From NCBI GenBank assembly GCA_002457145.1, contig NTJP01000005.1, forward strand, positions 43,255 to 107,254: a DNA stretch of 64,000 bases, written 5' to 3'. Positions 18,913 through 29,471 of this stretch are shown piece after piece. The position numbers were made by a program, and so were the translations under genes. The notes under the pieces are model-generated. The model was not told where the DNA came from. It did not search any database and worked only from the letters and a program-made list of their open reading frames with translations. This DNA comes from Marine Group II euryarchaeote MED-G38 (GTDB taxonomy: Archaea; Thermoplasmatota; Poseidoniia; Poseidoniales; Thalassarchaeaceae). Every line of letters starts with the position of its first letter. The first letter of the stretch is position 1.

Positions 18913-19945
18913 ATATCCATTCAGATAAAGGCATGACTGGAGACAAGTGCAATGAACCTTTATCCCTGGTAAATAGGTATAATGTAGGTTTGAAGATGTC
19001 AATCATTTGTTTTTGGAAAGAATTCCTTACTGAGGACCCTCTTAACCTGAAAAATATTAATTCAACTGTTATTCCTATTACTGTGGCCGTATAAAGAACA
19101 AGTAGAACACTTATTGAGAATGCAACGGGATCTGACAAGGATTGATCTGCTCTTATCTGACCTCCATACATCAATTGCCTTGATAATAAAAATAGTAATC
19201 CAACTCCAACCCATGGACCTAATGCATTTTCAACGAAAGTATCCATAGGAATTAGTCTACGATTAGTTGGATCTGCAAAAACCAATGAGCTCGCCGTTGC
19301 CGCTCTAATAACCGAAATAAATGAAACTAAAAAAATATAAACAATTGCACTAACTAACATAATATTCTTTGCACTAATGGGCATGTATGATATAATCAGA
19401 TAAGTGAATAATCCCAAAAAAACTGTAATTGGCATCCTATGTATTGAGGCTAAAACTCTGTCTAATTCTTTGGCACCATCATCCAATCTAGGTATTCCTA
19501 TAATTTCCCAACGTGTTAATTTTTGAACAATTCTGGCAACCATAGATAAGAGTGATTTTTCTATTAATAACCATTCAATTAATCTTAAAACGGGCATCAT
19601 TGGTAATGTTATTATAGCCGCAAATAATCCTACTAATGGCCAAACTATTAGGCTAGGGAAAAGTAAAAAATGCGATAATCTGAGAGGGTGTAAAAGGTCT
19701 GATTCTATACGTGCCTGTCTGTCAGAAGTTAAGTGAACTTTACGGGCCTCTGCATCTAATTGGGATCGATATTTACGAATGGGTATCCCTGCATCCAATA
19801 CTCTTCTTACTTTCTCCCTGTAATCTTCTTGTTCAGGCTCCATCCCTACCCACCAGCGCCATGCAAAAGATACTGGAAGAGCAAGAATAACCGGACCTAA
19901 TAGAATGAGTACTGCTGTAAAAAGTGTCTCAAGTGATTCCGCCAT
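18881..19945 (-). CDS. Multi-pass membrane protein, unknown function
   Basis: 354-aa ORF with several hydrophobic segments. Confidence 0.6.
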   Translation of the reverse strand: MAESLETLFTAVLILLGPVILALPVSFAWRWWVGMEPEQEDYREKVRRVLDAGIPIRKYRSQLDAEARKVHLTSDRQARIESDLLHPLRLSHFLLFPSLIVWPLVGLFAAIITLPMMPVLRLIEWLLIEKSLLSMVARIVQKLTRWEIIGIPRLDDGAKELDRVLASIHRMPITVFLGLFTYLIISYMPISAKNIMLVSAIVYIFLVSFISVIRAATASSLVFADPTNRRLIPMDTFVENALGPWVGVGLLFLLSRQLMYGGQIRADQSLSDPVAFSISVLLVLYTATVIGITVELIFFRLRGSSVRNSFQKQMIDIFKPTLYLFTRDKGSLHLSPVMPLSEWISSGENLEIEN

Positions 19946-20037
19946 GTGTCACGCTGAAGATGTCATAGTCAATAATAAAGCGGTTAGAAAATCAATTAAT
20001 TGTATGATTATAGATAAAGTTCATTGAATAGGCACCA

Positions 20038-21024
20038 GTGAGAATCTACATGGCTAGAATATTAGTTAGTGATGGTATGGCAAAAAAAGCTATCGAGAGG
20101 CTTAAAGAAATTGGCTTTGAAGTTACGGAAAAACATTATTCACATGAAGAATTATCATCTGGAATTCTAAATAACTATGATGCGATAGTAGTTAGAAGTG
20201 CTACAAAACTAACTGAAAAGGTATTATCAACTATTGAAAATGAAAAAGGTATTAGATTTATTGGTAGAGCAGGTGTTGGAATTGATAATATTAATCTTGA
20301 AGAGGCATCTAGAAGAGGTATATTAGTGTGTAATACCCCCCAATCATCCACGCAAAGTGTTGTTGAGTTGACAATAGGACACCTAATCACATCTACTAGA
20401 CATATTGCTACAGGAGATAGAAAATTAAGAGAAAATAACTGGGCAAAAAAAGAATTAAGAGGTACCGAATTGTCAGGAAAAAATTTGGGATTAATTGGGT
20501 ATGGAAGGATTGCCCAAGGAGTAAGTGGAGTTGCAAAGGCCTTTGGAATGAATATTCATTGTTATGATCCATATATATCTAAGGAGTTCGCAAAAAAGGA
20601 TGATTGTATTATTCATAAAAATATTGATGATGTATTTAAAAATTGTACTCACATATCAATACATTGTAATCTTAACGAAGAGACATATCATTTAGTCAAT
20701 GAAGAAAGAATAGAAATGATGCCCGAATATGGCTCAGATGGAATGAAATGTGGAAGGCATATTGTAAATTGTGCCAGAGGGGGAATTGTTGATGAGGAAT
20801 CAATAATAAGAACACTAAAGAATGGAGTTTTATCTTCTGCGGCACTTGATGTTTTTGAGCAGGAACCATTGAATTTAAGTTTATTATTAGAGCAAGAGAA
20901 CTTTCATGGTACACCTCATATTGGGGCTTCAACAATAGAAGCCCAAAGTAGAATTGGTGATGAAATGGTGATATTACTAAAAGATTTTTTCAATGGTGAG
21001 AGACCTCATTCAGCAATTAACTAA
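20038..21024 (+). CDS. serA: D-3-phosphoglycerate dehydrogenase / D-2-hydroxyacid dehydrogenase
   Basis: VGRAGVGIDNI-like (IGRAGVGIDNINLEEASRRGILVCNTP), NLGLIGYGRIAQGVSGVAKAFGM, VNCARGGIVDEESI, AALDVFEQEP. Confidence 0.88.
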   Translation: MRIYMARILVSDGMAKKAIERLKEIGFEVTEKHYSHEELSSGILNNYDAIVVRSATKLTEKVLSTIENEKGIRFIGRAGVGIDNINLEEASRRGILVCNTPQSSTQSVVELTIGHLITSTRHIATGDRKLRENNWAKKELRGTELSGKNLGLIGYGRIAQGVSGVAKAFGMNIHCYDPYISKEFAKKDDCIIHKNIDDVFKNCTHISIHCNLNEETYHLVNEERIEMMPEYGSDGMKCGRHIVNCARGGIVDEESIIRTLKNGVLSSAALDVFEQEPLNLSLLLEQENFHGTPHIGASTIEAQSRIGDEMVILLKDFFNGERPHSAIN

Positions 21025-21025
21025 A

Positions 21026-23500
21026 TCATTCTAGATTATGCATCCTTACTAAAGCAACGGATATTATTTCAAGTTCTTTAGGAATTTCTACACCAGAAAT
21101 TGCAGATTTTAAGGAAAGCCCATTATCTTTCTTTTTCTTCCAAACGGAAGAATTGAAATCTATTATAAGTTGGGATATAGTATCTAAATTTATAAAGTGA
21201 CTAGGTACATTGAGATCTAAATTTGGATATTTATCTGCTGTAATACTGCTTTTATTATATAATGTTAAAGATATATGGTGGCAAAAGAATGGGCAAATAG
21301 GTGTAAAAACAGTAATTATATCCTTTACAATCCTATGTAACGTCCATGAAGCATTTGCGTCATCGGAATATAATCTGGTTTTAGCCATCTCTAACCAATG
21401 GCTTGGAAATATCCCAGTTGCAAAATTCTTAATTGATTGAGCAGCGGTATATATATCAATATCTATCCAGGATTTATGTATGTTTTCCATATTTCTAATA
21501 TGTTCAGATAAAATCCAAATGTCTTCTGCCGGTAAATCTACAGGTTGAGTATCTAGATTAATAGGTACATCAAACTGGCTAGCAAATCTTGCAACATTAA
21601 ATATTTTAGTTAAAACTCCAAAATATTTTGATTCAATTTCTTCTGGGTTGATATGGAAATCATCGCCAACCTGAGCATCACATGCTTTCCACAAACGAAA
21701 ACATTCACTACCTATTTTCTTAGCTTGCAAATGAACCTGTTTACCGTCTGGACCCTTAATTTTCCATGAGCCGGTTCTACCTCCAAAGCCACATTCTAAA
21801 ACAGAATTTGCATCTATGCCGTTACCAACAGATTTAGACATTTTTCTGCCCCAAGGATCCATTCCTAGACCATCTATCCAAATATGATTAAATGCAGGTT
21901 TGTCTAGTAAGAGTGTACTCTTTAGCATTGTATAATAAAGCCAGGTCCTTACTATTTCTTTACCTTGAGGTCTGAGGGCTGTTGGAAAAGATCTTCTAAA
22001 TAAGTCATTATCGTTTAGATATCCTGAAACAAATAAATTAGAGTTTGATGAGTCCATCCATGTATCAAAAACTTTATTTTCACCTTTAATCAATCCAAGA
22101 TGTGGAAGATCTTTATCATATTTGCAGATAAATTCTCTAGATTTTCTATCCAATACTTCTGAGCCTGCAGGTGGTAAATCTTTCCATGGCTGGACATATT
22201 TTCCCGTAGGAGGAAGAATTATTTTAGTTCCATCTTCAGAATACCAAATAGGTATTTCTGTGTGATACCAACGTCTTCTACTTATTGGCCAATCTATTGA
22301 AATACCCTCCATCCAGTCATTAAGAAATTGTCTATTTCTTTCAGGTATTACACGACTTTGTTTTGAAAGTTCTAGAATTCGGTTCTGTATATGAGTTTGT
22401 TTCACGTACCATTCTTTTAGTAAAATTATTTCTATAGGATTATTTCCTCTTTCACTTACAGGAATTTCTTGTATATGATCTTGAATTGTGGAAATTAAAT
22501 TATTATCTGACAATAGTTCAATGGCCTTATCACGCGCATCCATCACCGATAGGCCAAAAAGAGGTCCGGAAATAGATGTCAATTTACCTTCTAAGTCTAT
22601 AGCTTGAAATGGTTTTAATTTTAATTCTCTGAATATAGATACATCATTTTGATCGCCGAAAGAACAGACCATTAAAACACCAGAACCAAAATCCATTTTT
22701 ACTGATGGGTGTGAAACGATTTTTACAGTTTTTGTTCTATTTTTTACCTCAATTGGTAAAAAAATATTTTTACCAATTAATTCTTTGTATCTAGAATCTT
22801 CTGGATGTACAACTACTACGCCACATGCACAAATCATTTCCGGCCTTGTTGTTGTAATTATTACTTCTTGATTATCTTCAGTGAACCATCTTACATCGCA
22901 TAATTTAGTATTTCTTTTAACTCTATGAACTTCTGCATCAGCTATTGTAGTTCCTTCTACTGGGTCATATATATTTGGTCTTAAATCCTCAATAATCTCT
23001 CCTTTTTTGAATAAATCTACGAAAATTGCCTGTGTAATGGCCCTATAATTTGGAGAATCTGTATGATATTCCTTATCAAAATCACATGATAATCCTACTC
23101 TTTTAGCGGTAAGTTTCATTTCCTGTGTATATCCTTCTATGGTTTCTTTACATAAATTTAGGAATTCTTCTCTATCAAATGTTCGCATCTTTCGACCCAT
23201 CTTTTTTTCTACAGTAAATTCTATATTTATTCCATTTCTATCAACTCCCCATGGAAAAAATACTTCTTTACCAAGGAGTCTTTGACTTCTGGCTATGACG
23301 TCGATCATACTATATTGTGCAACTGCACCAATATGCCAGGTTCCACTTGGATATGGCGGAGGAGTATCTATAACGAATATCTCTTTCTTACTTTTTGGAT
23401 TAAACGTATATACATCACCTATGTCATTGTAATGATTTTCTTGAATTATCTTTTCCAAATCTATTGACCATCTCTTTTCAGAAATTTTGGGATTACTCAT
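21026..23500 (-). CDS. valS: Valyl-tRNA synthetase (archaeal type)
   Basis: DTPPPYPSGTWHIGAVAQY (HIGH), MSKSVGNGIDAN (KMSKS), WGVDRNGINIE; internal ATG 23500 chosen as start. Confidence 0.92.
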   Translation of the reverse strand: MSNPKISEKRWSIDLEKIIQENHYNDIGDVYTFNPKSKKEIFVIDTPPPYPSGTWHIGAVAQYSMIDVIARSQRLLGKEVFFPWGVDRNGINIEFTVEKKMGRKMRTFDREEFLNLCKETIEGYTQEMKLTAKRVGLSCDFDKEYHTDSPNYRAITQAIFVDLFKKGEIIEDLRPNIYDPVEGTTIADAEVHRVKRNTKLCDVRWFTEDNQEVIITTTRPEMICACGVVVVHPEDSRYKELIGKNIFLPIEVKNRTKTVKIVSHPSVKMDFGSGVLMVCSFGDQNDVSIFRELKLKPFQAIDLEGKLTSISGPLFGLSVMDARDKAIELLSDNNLISTIQDHIQEIPVSERGNNPIEIILLKEWYVKQTHIQNRILELSKQSRVIPERNRQFLNDWMEGISIDWPISRRRWYHTEIPIWYSEDGTKIILPPTGKYVQPWKDLPPAGSEVLDRKSREFICKYDKDLPHLGLIKGENKVFDTWMDSSNSNLFVSGYLNDNDLFRRSFPTALRPQGKEIVRTWLYYTMLKSTLLLDKPAFNHIWIDGLGMDPWGRKMSKSVGNGIDANSVLECGFGGRTGSWKIKGPDGKQVHLQAKKIGSECFRLWKACDAQVGDDFHINPEEIESKYFGVLTKIFNVARFASQFDVPINLDTQPVDLPAEDIWILSEHIRNMENIHKSWIDIDIYTAAQSIKNFATGIFPSHWLEMAKTRLYSDDANASWTLHRIVKDIITVFTPICPFFCHHISLTLYNKSSITADKYPNLDLNVPSHFINLDTISQLIIDFNSSVWKKKKDNGLSLKSAISGVEIPKELEIISVALVRMHNLE

Positions 23501-23630
23501 ATTCTTCCCCTCTATTATTATATGTGGCATACTAAGTTACTCTTGACCGTTACCAATCATTCATAGAAATATAGACCTTTTTTGAATTGAACAGACGAGA
23601 GGTTGAAGTTCTTGGTTCATACAGGTAGCA

Positions 23631-26516
23631 TTGAGTGGCATGGTTGTTGGAAGCGATGACACTAGTTTAATTATTGATAAACTTAAATATTTTATCAATG
23701 ATATTAGGAGAAAATCTAGAGATTTGACTCCGAATAAGGCATTAACAATGTTTCCAGCCATACCAGTTGTGATATGTTTGATTATAACAGGATTTTTTAC
23801 TGCGCATTCTGGTGTGAACGACTGTAGAGATGGTTATGAACCATCTTGGTGTAGCGAAGAAGGAGCATTAAATGTTAATGGGGAAATGGAAATTTACCTT
23901 CCTGAATCTACTGATCCCATTGGTTCAAAGAATTTACTACAAGAAGTTGGAGAAAACTGGACTACAAATATAATGGTGATATATGTCGAATCCGAAAATT
24001 ATAATGTTACAGATACAAGAATACTCGATGAAATAGACATTATCGAAAGAAGCGTTAACAACATCAGAGACGATGCTGGAGATGAAGATTCAATAGTTTA
24101 TGTATTATCAATCTCTACAGTGATTAAGGAAGTTAACTCAAGTGCAGGTAGAGTTACTAAAGCGTTCTTTAATGGATTAGCAGAAGCAACTGGTAATGAG
24201 GATCTATCAGAAAATATTAACGAAACCATAGATCAACAATCGGATATATTAGGAAATTATGCAATACCCGATGAGCAAGACAGGGTTGACAGGATTTTAG
24301 CTGAGATGCCACAAAATGCCCTAGATAAATTAGTTAGAGATGTAGGTACATTTGATGCCGAAGGAAATCAAGTCAATATTTCATCCAAAAAATGGAATAG
24401 GGCTGTTATTATAATCGGTATTTCAGATAATCTAGATAAAAATGGAGATGGGATAGAGGATATTTCAATACCTGATATAATTCAAGAAACCCAAATGAAC
24501 ATTGATAAATTATCAATAGAAAATGACTGGGAAGGAAAAAATCTCACAATGACTTTAACTGGACCAGTGCCACTAACTAATGCAATTACTGAGGAGTCTT
24601 TCAAATTATTTTGGAAGGTTTTTCCTTATGGAGTAATTGCAGTGGCTGCAGGATTATTCATTTTCCATTGTGATATTTTACAAACCGGAAGACCCAGAAT
24701 AGTACAAGGCATAAAAACAGTAATTATCACTGGATTACCTACCTTATGTTCAGTTTGGGTAACTTTAGGCATAATAGGATTTTCAGATTATGAAGTAACA
24801 ATGACTGTTATTATTGTAGGCCCGATAGTCTTAGCATTGGGTGTATCTTATGGATTACACATTACAAATAGATATGCAGAGGCCAAAGGAACTCCTAAGG
24901 ATAAAATTAATGAAGCTTTAAATTCTACAGGAAGAGCAGTTTTTCTCTCAGCAATTACGACTATAATTGGATTTATTTCTTTAGTTTTTACTCCGATGAG
25001 GCCTATACAAACAGTTGGTTGGTCTTTGGCAGGAGGAATAGTAGTAGTATATTTTATGACTATGTTAATGGTTCCTAATTTAACATTATTATTAGATTTA
25101 AAGAAACCTTCACATCCCCCTCCTAAACTATTTACTTCTGCAGTTAACGTGCCAGTAAATTGGACAAAGACTAGTTTGAGTATATTTGTCTTATTATTAT
25201 TACTTTCTTCTGGAATTTCTAGACAGAACATTGAAGAAAATATTGATCTTTTAGATATGGCACCAGAAGAAGTTGGTGCAGTTCAAAAAATGAAAGTATA
25301 TTCTAACGAGTTCGAGTCGGGGCAACCTGGATTTATTTTGGTTAAAGCACCAATTGGGGCAGAACCTTCATTCTCATTTACTGCCGAACATCCATATGCC
25401 AATTTAGAAGGTATTGAAAATTTAGAAACAGAATGTGATAGAGTTGACAATACTACAGCGGTTTCTATAGTATTTTTAATGAAAGCCATTGCCGTTGGCG
25501 TAAATTTATCTGGGTCTCCGATACTGGACATTATAGACAATTCTCCGGTTCCAGTACCATCTCCAATACAAGATGTAGCAGAATTGATATTTGACAGAGA
25601 AGCATCAGGTAATGCATCTTTTTGGGCTGCTTTAGATACTTTAGATGCTCAAGAAGATGATGGAGGAAGACAAGTACAAAATTTCCTCTTATATGTCTTT
25701 TACAATAGCTTAACAACCGAAATGAGAGAATTATTTATATCATCAGATTTTTCAAGAAATTTAATTTATGTAGATATGCCTTTTATGGACAGTAAAACTA
25801 CAGATATCGCTGTAACAGAATTAAATTTAAAAACAGAAGCGGCAGGTAAAAATGAAAACTCGATAGATGCATCAAGTTTAATCGGAGTAGCTCCAATAAC
25901 GATAGAAATTAATCAACTCATAGTAGGCTCACAATGGAATTCGTTATTTTTTGCATTGGCATTTACTGTAATTACTTTAGCATTAGTATTTAGAGACCTA
26001 AGATATGCATTATTGACTACAATGCCTGTAGGATTTACAGTGGGAATGCAGTGGATCGTTATGGATTCTAACGGCGTACCATTAAATTTGGTAACAGTCA
26101 TGATTGGTTCGATACTTGTCGGCGTTGGAGTAGATTTTTCAATCCACATAGCAAATAGGGTTAAAGAATTAGGAGGTACATTAGATGCTATAAAAACAGC
26201 TTGTGCAAGCACCGGAATGAGTTTAGCAGAAGCAACTACTGTAACTGCATTAGGAATGTCTTGTGCATTCCTAATACCAATTCCAGCAATTCAACCATTT
26301 ATTGCAGTAATTATCATATTACTAATTGTTGCTGCTCTATCTGCGTTATTATTATTACCTGCAATTTATGCTATTATGGTAAAGACGAATTGGGGCCTAA
26401 CTGGAGGAGTAGAAAATATGGTGAAAAGTGCTGGACTTAGAAGGGCTATCGCTAGAGATGAGATTGATGCCTTAGATGCATCTTTAATTTTGGGTACTTC
26501 AGAAGACGCGTGGTAA
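23631..26516 (+). CDS. RND/MMPL-superfamily exporter (HVE-like, two halves)
   Basis: 961 aa; two copies of the RND TM block (GPIVLALGVSYGLHITNRYAEAKG ... GSILVGVGVDFSIHIANRVKELGG). Confidence 0.85.
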   Translation: MSGMVVGSDDTSLIIDKLKYFINDIRRKSRDLTPNKALTMFPAIPVVICLIITGFFTAHSGVNDCRDGYEPSWCSEEGALNVNGEMEIYLPESTDPIGSKNLLQEVGENWTTNIMVIYVESENYNVTDTRILDEIDIIERSVNNIRDDAGDEDSIVYVLSISTVIKEVNSSAGRVTKAFFNGLAEATGNEDLSENINETIDQQSDILGNYAIPDEQDRVDRILAEMPQNALDKLVRDVGTFDAEGNQVNISSKKWNRAVIIIGISDNLDKNGDGIEDISIPDIIQETQMNIDKLSIENDWEGKNLTMTLTGPVPLTNAITEESFKLFWKVFPYGVIAVAAGLFIFHCDILQTGRPRIVQGIKTVIITGLPTLCSVWVTLGIIGFSDYEVTMTVIIVGPIVLALGVSYGLHITNRYAEAKGTPKDKINEALNSTGRAVFLSAITTIIGFISLVFTPMRPIQTVGWSLAGGIVVVYFMTMLMVPNLTLLLDLKKPSHPPPKLFTSAVNVPVNWTKTSLSIFVLLLLLSSGISRQNIEENIDLLDMAPEEVGAVQKMKVYSNEFESGQPGFILVKAPIGAEPSFSFTAEHPYANLEGIENLETECDRVDNTTAVSIVFLMKAIAVGVNLSGSPILDIIDNSPVPVPSPIQDVAELIFDREASGNASFWAALDTLDAQEDDGGRQVQNFLLYVFYNSLTTEMRELFISSDFSRNLIYVDMPFMDSKTTDIAVTELNLKTEAAGKNENSIDASSLIGVAPITIEINQLIVGSQWNSLFFALAFTVITLALVFRDLRYALLTTMPVGFTVGMQWIVMDSNGVPLNLVTVMIGSILVGVGVDFSIHIANRVKELGGTLDAIKTACASTGMSLAEATTVTALGMSCAFLIPIPAIQPFIAVIIILLIVAALSALLLLPAIYAIMVKTNWGLTGGVENMVKSAGLRRAIARDEIDALDASLILGTSEDAW

Positions 26517-26535
26517 TTTATAATATCATAATATA

Positions 26536-27030
26536 TTGGATAGTGAGATAAAAATGAGAAAGTATTGGCTTATGAAAAGTGAACTAGATGTTTATCCATG
26601 GGAGGCATTAGTTTCCGAAGGTAGGACGCATTGGGATGGAGTTAGAAATTATCAAGCTAGAAACATGATGAGAGATAAAATGAAAAAAGGAGACTTGGTA
26701 TTATTTTATCATTCAAATTGTAAACCACCACACATAGCAGGTATAGCAAAAATAGTTAGAGAATCATATGCAGATTTCACATCCTGGGATGTAAAATCGA
26801 AATATTTTGACCCTAAATCTACTCCTGAAAATCCAAGATGGTTTATGGTTGATATAGAACCCTTAATAAAAATTGATAATATTGGTTTACCTGATTTAAG
26901 ATCTAACCCTCTTTTAGAAGGTATGCCGCTTCTTAAGAAAGGTAGTAGATTGTCAGTTCAACCAGTACCAGAAGAATATTTTAGTGTAATATGTACTATT
27001 AGTGGAATAAATAATTTCGAAACATTATAG
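26536..27030 (+). CDS. EVE-domain protein
   Basis: YWLMKSELDVYPWEAL...WDGVRNYQARNMMRDKMKKGDLVLFYHSNCKPPHIAGIAKIV (EVE/thymocyte nuclear protein family); ATG 26554 is the likely start. Confidence 0.92.
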   Translation: MDSEIKMRKYWLMKSELDVYPWEALVSEGRTHWDGVRNYQARNMMRDKMKKGDLVLFYHSNCKPPHIAGIAKIVRESYADFTSWDVKSKYFDPKSTPENPRWFMVDIEPLIKIDNIGLPDLRSNPLLEGMPLLKKGSRLSVQPVPEEYFSVICTISGINNFETL

Positions 27031-27354
27031 TGGGCATGTTCTCGGTGGACGTACGTTGCCAAAAATGTTGAGACATCAATCTCCTCAGCCCCGCTATCCC
27101 AAGGCATCCAGCATCCCCGGTCGGGTTGCTCGCTTCCGCGCCTGACCTGGTTCCCGGGTATAAAAAAGTCAATTCTTCCCTCCGGAAGGACATCCTATCA
27201 ACCTGGATCTCTTGGGGGCGAAGCGTCGACGTTAACTGATGAGACATCAGAGGCTCGTCTACGCCGCCCTCGAACTTCAGGCCACCATTATCAACGATTT
27301 GTGGAAAATAGAACACGTCAACGCTCCCCCTAGCCCGTGCTAGGGATAAGCCCA
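27031..27354 (-). ncRNA. Archaeal signal recognition particle (7S) RNA
   Basis: GC-rich island in AT-rich DNA; minus strand holds the SRP helix 8 core CCAGGTCAGGCGCGGAAGCGAGCAACC (GGAA tetraloop); ends can pair (TGGGC...GCCCA); ~324 nt as expected. Confidence 0.92.
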
Positions 27355-27378
27355 TCACGTATCAATTAATCCATTTGT

Positions 27379-27795
27379 TTAAGAATCAACTGTCTCATAT
27401 TTAGAAGGACATCCGGTGATAACTTCAGAAGCTTGAATATTCCAAGAATTATTGATTTTAACTAACTTTCCTTTAACAGCAACTGGTAAACCCTCTTGAA
27501 ATCCCTCTGGTATTGATGCAGCAGAAAAATCAATAATTAAATATTGATTAGTTCCGGATATCGTGAATATATTTTCTTCAATAATCAGACTATTATTTAG
27601 CACATCACCTCTGACAAATAATTCCTTATTTTCATAATTATCTGGGTTAGTCATTATTTCATCGACTGAATATTGAACCTCGGGTTCCACTGATATAAAC
27701 ATCAATAAAAGTAATGAAGACATTGCTATTGAGATAATAATTAATTTAGTTTTTTTATTTGCTACCATGTCGCACAACTCTAAAAAAATAATCAC
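27379..27795 (-). CDS. ccmE: CcmE-like cytochrome c maturation/OB-fold protein with CxxxY motif
   Basis: N-terminal TM, VDEIMTNPDNYENKELFVRGDV..., C-terminal EVITGCPSKYE where CcmE normally has HxxxY. Confidence 0.7.
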   Translation of the reverse strand: MIIFLELCDMVANKKTKLIIISIAMSSLLLLMFISVEPEVQYSVDEIMTNPDNYENKELFVRGDVLNNSLIIEENIFTISGTNQYLIIDFSAASIPEGFQEGLPVAVKGKLVKINNSWNIQASEVITGCPSKYETVDS

Positions 27796-28892
27796 TTATG
27801 TTTGTATCCTACTGCCTCGGAAATACTACTAAAGCCTTCTTCGATACGTTTCTCTTTAATCCCTTTAACAATTGTAGATACAACAGATGGTCCTTGAAAA
27901 ACTAAGGATGAATATAATTGTATTAGAGAAGCTCCGGATGTTATTGAAGACCACGCGGTTTCTGGAGATTCTATTCCTCCAACTCCAATGATGGGGATTT
28001 TCCCATGAGTATGATTAAAAATTAATTCTATTACTTCCTTTGATCTATTATGAAGTGGCCTTCCTGATAGGCCGCCTTCTTCTGAAAAAATACGTCTAGA
28101 TTGGGCATTAGTAGGATTAGGTTTTACTACAGTAGTATTTGTTGCCACAAAACCATCTATATGATTTCTAGTTGCAACATTAAGAGAATCTAATATCTGA
28201 TCATTTGTCCTGTCGGGAGATAATTTCAATAATATAGGTTTATGTTCATTCATGTGGCGTATGTGGTTGCATTCTTTTAGGATAGAATTGAGATAAGTTT
28301 CACCTTGAAGATCTCGTAAGTTAGGCGTATTAGGGGATGATACGTTTAATACAAAAAAATCAGCATAATCCCATAGAATTTTCAACGTTTCGGAATAATC
28401 ATTTGGGGAGTCTGTATTTGACACTTTACTAGACCTCCCAATATTAGCAGCAATTGGTATATTGGGCCAATTATTAGATAATTTACGTGCAAGTAATTTA
28501 TCTTTAATTGCCAAGGCCCCGGGATTATTAAGTCCCATTCTATTTACCAATGCATTTTCTTTATTTGCCCTAAACATCCTTGGTTTTGGATTACCTTCTT
28601 GAGGGAATCTAGTTATCCCCCCATACTCCCCCCAGGAGAAGCCTAAGGCTGGCCAAGAGGATAATGCATCCGCCCCTTTATCGAATCCAGCTGCCAAACC
28701 TAAAGGGTGTTGAAATGACGTATTGAAAACATCTATTGGTTCTGGTGATGCCGCATATGCAGAATTTAGAATTTTTTGTCCGATATTTTTTTGACCGAAT
28801 TTAGTGAGTAAATTAATACTCATTTTATGAGACTTTTCTGAACTAAATCCTCTGAGTAGCGGAAATATAAGAGTTCTGTAAGGCAGACCCAT
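27792..28892 (-). CDS. pyrD: Dihydroorotate dehydrogenase (class 2, quinone type)
   Basis: HPLGLAAGFDKGADAL, FVLNVSSPNTPNLRDLQ, LLKLSPD, GGLSGRPLHNRSKEVI, IIGVGGIES. Confidence 0.95.
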   Translation of the reverse strand: MGLPYRTLIFPLLRGFSSEKSHKMSINLLTKFGQKNIGQKILNSAYAASPEPIDVFNTSFQHPLGLAAGFDKGADALSSWPALGFSWGEYGGITRFPQEGNPKPRMFRANKENALVNRMGLNNPGALAIKDKLLARKLSNNWPNIPIAANIGRSSKVSNTDSPNDYSETLKILWDYADFFVLNVSSPNTPNLRDLQGETYLNSILKECNHIRHMNEHKPILLKLSPDRTNDQILDSLNVATRNHIDGFVATNTTVVKPNPTNAQSRRIFSEEGGLSGRPLHNRSKEVIELIFNHTHGKIPIIGVGGIESPETAWSSITSGASLIQLYSSLVFQGPSVVSTIVKGIKEKRIEEGFSSISEAVGYKHK

Positions 28893-28926
28893 TGATAACC
28901 CGAGAAGGCAATATTCTTCAATAGTT

Positions 28927-29367
28927 GTGTATCATAGTTATATTATGTCCTCTTCTGCATACGATTTATCTCTCTGGGAAATTTCTCGAAGAGCATTAAG
29001 ATCTGAAAAATTAAAATTTTCTTTTGATGAAAAAACCAAAATAAATATACAAAAATTAAGTAATCTTATTTCGGACTCAGCACCATCGATAATAATTGAA
29101 ATGAATAAAGATGGATATGGCAAAAATAATCATATTGAAATCTTTAATAATGAAAAAAGAATAGGAATTATAGGTCTTGAAGAACCTAATAATATTGATT
29201 GTTTATGGATTCCGACAGATATTAGTACATTTTGGGAAGATTTTGAAAATAAAATATTACATTTAGTTGAAGCAGGATATCCTGGTTGCATTGGATGTGG
29301 CGGGCCTGGTTCAGAAGAGGTATGGAATGAAAATAAATACCGAATTCAAATTCGAGAAAATAAGTAA
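28927..29367 (+). CDS. Hypothetical protein (146 aa), GCIGCGGPGSEE motif
   Basis: Intact ORF; likely start MSSSAYDLS at an internal ATG. Confidence 0.55.
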   Translation: MYHSYIMSSSAYDLSLWEISRRALRSEKLKFSFDEKTKINIQKLSNLISDSAPSIIIEMNKDGYGKNNHIEIFNNEKRIGIIGLEEPNNIDCLWIPTDISTFWEDFENKILHLVEAGYPGCIGCGGPGSEEVWNENKYRIQIRENK

Positions 29368-29471
29368 GCTAAAAACTATGGTTATCAATAATGGATAGTT
29401 ACTCACATTTATACATAGAATATTATTCGACAATTAATAGTGAGTACCATAGATAAGGAGGATGAAGTGAT

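Noticed and set aside
24848-25231. 127-aa minus-strand ORF and other antisense ORFs inside the RND transporter
   Set aside because: Shadow ORFs of a long conserved CDS.
26999-27358. 119-aa minus-strand ORF
   Set aside because: Coincides with SRP RNA; the translation has no protein-like features and the GC content follows RNA structure.
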